From NCBI GenBank assembly GCA_016285455.1, contig JAEEQS010000001.1, positions 1 to 64,000 of the forward strand: DNA of 64,000 bases. Direction: 5' to 3'. The translations under genes were made by a program, and so were the position numbers. Within the stretch, counting starts at the first letter, position 1, and each line of letters opens with the position of its first letter. The stretch comes from Bacteroidales bacterium. GTDB lineage: Bacteria; Bacteroidota; Bacteroidia; Bacteroidales; UBA932. Shown here in pieces: positions 62,367 through 64,000 of this stretch. The notes below the pieces were generated by a model. The model was not told the DNA's origin. It worked only from the letters and a program-made list of their open reading frames with translations, and searched no databases.

Positions 62367-62410
62367 GGTCCCCAGAAAGGCGGACTGAGTAACACTTAAA
62401 ATTTACAATT

Positions 62411-63010
62411 ATGCAGATTATCACTTTGAACGCTTCCGAGCGCAAAATCGGAACCAAGCAGGATCTGAAGAAGATCCGCAGAGCAGGCAACGTTCCTTGC
62501 ATCATCTACGGCAACGGAACCCAGCATCTGGACATTGCAATTCCTCTTGCAGACATCAAGAAGATTACAGACACTCCAAAGTCTTACATCATCCACGTAA
62601 ACGTTAATGGCGAGGTTCATCCTTGCATCCTTCACGATGCTCAGTATGACCCAATTACAGATGACGCTATCCACATCGACTTCCTCGCTATCTCTGAGGA
62701 CAAGCCAGTTGAAATAGCTGTTCCTGTAAACGTTTTCGGTAACGCTGAGGGTGTTAAGCAGGGTGGCCGTCTCAGAATAGGCGTTAGAAAGGTAAAGGTT
62801 TGCGGTCCTATGGAAAAGCTTCCTGACCAGATCGACGTAGACATCACTACTCTTGGAGTAGGAAAGGCTATCTATGCAGGCGAACTTTCAGTTGAGGGTT
62901 GCCAGATAGCTTCCCCTAAGAAGCTGATGGTTTGCGAGATCAAGCGTACCCGCGCTGCAGCTGCCGCAGCTGCTGCTGAGTCTGAGACTCCTGCCGCAGA
63001 GGCAAAGTAA
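62411..63010 (+). CDS. rplY: 50S ribosomal protein L25 (CTC form)
   Basis: 199 aa. The L25 domain (MQIITLNASERKIGTKQDLKKIRRAGNVPCIIYGNG) is followed by the TL5/CTC beta domain (CILHDAQYDPITDDAIHIDFLAISEDKPVEIAVPVNVFGNAEGVKQGGRLRI) and an Ala/Glu-rich tail. It binds 5S rRNA. The order rplY, pth, S4-domain gene is also found in other Bacteroidales. Confidence 0.97.
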   Translation: MQIITLNASERKIGTKQDLKKIRRAGNVPCIIYGNGTQHLDIAIPLADIKKITDTPKSYIIHVNVNGEVHPCILHDAQYDPITDDAIHIDFLAISEDKPVEIAVPVNVFGNAEGVKQGGRLRIGVRKVKVCGPMEKLPDQIDVDITTLGVGKAIYAGELSVEGCQIASPKKLMVCEIKRTRAAAAAAAAESETPAAEAK

Positions 63011-63027
63011 TTTGATCCTCAAGGCTT

Positions 63028-63046
63028 GGCGTCTTGACGCCTTTTG
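63028..63046 (+). terminator. short terminator after rplY
   Basis: GGCGT-CTTG-ACGCC followed by TTTT, 18 bases after the stop. Confidence 0.6.
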
Positions 63047-63049
63047 AAT

Positions 63050-63080
63050 AGTGGATGGCCAAACTTTTTGGTCATCCACT
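63050..63080 (+). terminator. second hairpin between rplY and pth
   Basis: AGTGGATGGCC ... GGTCATCCACT, an 11-bp stem with one G-U pair, then a T-rich run. Two hairpins in series suggest strong separation of rplY from pth. Confidence 0.65.
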
Positions 63081-63114
63081 TTAACTTTCTTACCTTGCGG
63101 CTGAATTTGAAAGA

Positions 63115-63852
63115 ATGGCTGGAAAATATCTCATAGCAGGTCTTGGAAACATCGGAAGCGAGTACGCTGGCACCCGCCATAACATTGGCTTTATGGTGGT
63201 GGACCATCTTGCAGAAGAATCTGGCGCGGTTTTCAGCGTAGACCGCCTCGGAAGCATCGCCGAGATTTCTTACAGGGGAAGCAAACTCATTCTCCTGAAG
63301 CCTTCTACATATATGAATCTCAGCGGAAAGGCCGTTCACTACTGGATGCAGAAGGAGAATATTCCGCTGGAAAACCTTATGGTCATCTGCGATGATCTGG
63401 CTCTGCCGATGGGTTCTGTGCGTATGCGCAAGAAGGGCAGCGACGGCGGCCACAACGGCCTTGCAAACATCAACCAGATTCTTGGAACATCTGACTACTG
63501 CCGCATAAGAGTGGGAATCGGCAACGGATTTCCTCGTGGAGGCCAGGTGGATTATGTTCTGGGCCGATTTGAAGGAGAAGAGGCAGCTTGTCTTCCGGCC
63601 GTTCTCAAGCGTGCCGCCCAGGGCATCAAGGACTTCACGTTTATGGGGGCAGACCGCGCAATGAATATCTGCAACACAGATCCTAAGAAAGCCACTCCTG
63701 AAGCAAAGTCAGAAGAAAAGCCGGTAGCTGAGGAAAAGCCAGAAGTTCAGAATAAAGTTGCTGAGAAAAAGGAAACAGCTCCTGAAGAACCTAGAGAAAT
63801 GACCTTCAAGGAAAAGCTTCTCAGTCTTTTCAGAAAATACAGCAAGGATTAA
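63115..63852 (+). CDS. pth: peptidyl-tRNA hydrolase with C-terminal extension
   Basis: 245 aa, about 55 longer than usual. The Pth core has YLIAGLGNIGSEYAGTRHNIGFMVVD (catalytic His), LLKPSTYMNLSG, ICDDLALPMGSVRMRKKGSDGGHNGLANI and RIRVGIGNGFPRGGQVDYVLGRF. The extra tail is Lys/Glu/Ala-rich and ends in an amphipathic helix MTFKEKLLSLFRKYSKD. It recycles peptidyl-tRNA released from ribosomes; the tail has no known role. Confidence 0.96.
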   Translation: MAGKYLIAGLGNIGSEYAGTRHNIGFMVVDHLAEESGAVFSVDRLGSIAEISYRGSKLILLKPSTYMNLSGKAVHYWMQKENIPLENLMVICDDLALPMGSVRMRKKGSDGGHNGLANINQILGTSDYCRIRVGIGNGFPRGGQVDYVLGRFEGEEAACLPAVLKRAAQGIKDFTFMGADRAMNICNTDPKKATPEAKSEEKPVAEEKPEVQNKVAEKKETAPEEPREMTFKEKLLSLFRKYSKD

Positions 63853-63853
63853 A

Positions 63854-64000
63854 TCAGAAACCGTCCATCAGACGGTCTATGTCTCGCCTTTCCTTTTTGG
63901 TAGGGCGTCCGTTGCCCCGTTCCCTTTTCAGGAATATGGTTTCAACCGGAGCAAGGAGCTTGTCTAGTTCGCTTTGCGGGGTAACGTTTTCTGCATACTG
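63854..64000 (-). CDS. S4-domain RNA-binding protein (HslR/Hsp15-like), partial 3' end
   Basis: The window holds only the last 48 codons: QYAENVTPQSELDKLLAPVETIFLKRERGNGRPTKKERRDIDRLMDGF. The GRPTKKERRDID motif is the basic C-terminal tail of Hsp15-like S4 proteins, which act on stalled 50S subunits. The gene continues beyond position 64000. It converges with pth, their stops being 1 base apart, and both proteins deal with aborted translation. Confidence 0.85.
   Translation of the reverse strand, partial: QYAENVTPQSELDKLLAPVETIFLKRERGNGRPTKKERRDIDRLMDGF

Overview
The window looks like chromosome from an anaerobic Bacteroidota, most likely of the order Bacteroidales. Several things point that way. 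There are many TAnnTTTG -7 promoter boxes, often only a few bases from the start codon. There are no clear Shine-Dalgarno sites. Sec and lipoprotein signals are numerous. A small histone-H1-like protein and a TonB-family protein are present. The ATP synthase operon runs beta, epsilon, small membrane protein, a, c, b, delta, alpha, gamma. Anaerobic life is suggested by NrdD/NrdG and a reverse rubrerythrin. No rRNA, CRISPR array or prophage is visible.

Layout. 1-3000: a small AT-rich accessory island between tRNA-Ser(TGA) and tRNA-Ser(CGA). It holds a CoiA-like nuclease gene, a divergent 79-aa gene and a PD-(D/E)XK protein. The divergent promoters each carry the same palindrome at the same spacing. 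3000-17000: envelope genes (CD225/dispanin-like, DUF2752, YfcC transporter, LRR lipoprotein, TonB-like, VanX-like dipeptidase) and a long minus-strand run TMEM43 / 65-aa protein / 5'-nucleotidase / LemA / DUF2207 / lipoprotein / HEKIH membrane protein. 17100-24250: complete F1Fo ATP synthase operon. 24250-29550: MBL hydrolase, Nudix-type regulator, CstA, two secreted proteins. 29630-32690: terminator, tRNA-Ser(GGA), nrdDG. 32700-38700: YwqK/MORN-like protein, copper ATPase, Fe-S aldo-keto reductase, L,D-transpeptidase. 38750-46800: a DUF2207 paralogue, a CCA-adding enzyme fused to an HsdR-N nuclease domain, holA, an IS30-family element with a damaged transposase, a partial duplication of the holA 3' end, and a DUF4143 ATPase. 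46900-53750: secreted proteins, alr and an envelope glycosylation operon. 53800-64000: Hc1, S41 peptidase, AGCS symporter, DPP III, holin-like protein, C11 peptidase, rubrerythrin, rplY, pth and the end of an S4-domain gene.

Most notable. (1) copA is split by a -1 frame change at a run of ten A. The zero frame makes a 95-aa copper-chaperone-like HMA protein; the -1 frame runs on without a stop into the complete P1B ATPase. This has the same logic as programmed frameshifting in E. coli copA. (2) A matched pair of TTGACR-N5-TGTCAA palindromes sits exactly 10 bp upstream of two divergent -7 boxes in the tRNA-flanked island. (3) The octamer TCGCTGAG is far more common than chance on both strands. 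(4) A PD-(D/E)XK nuclease domain is fused to a CCA-adding enzyme. (5) The 44-bp identical core of the holA 3' end is repeated around an IS30-containing segment. All functional statements rest on reading motifs by eye; no database search was run.
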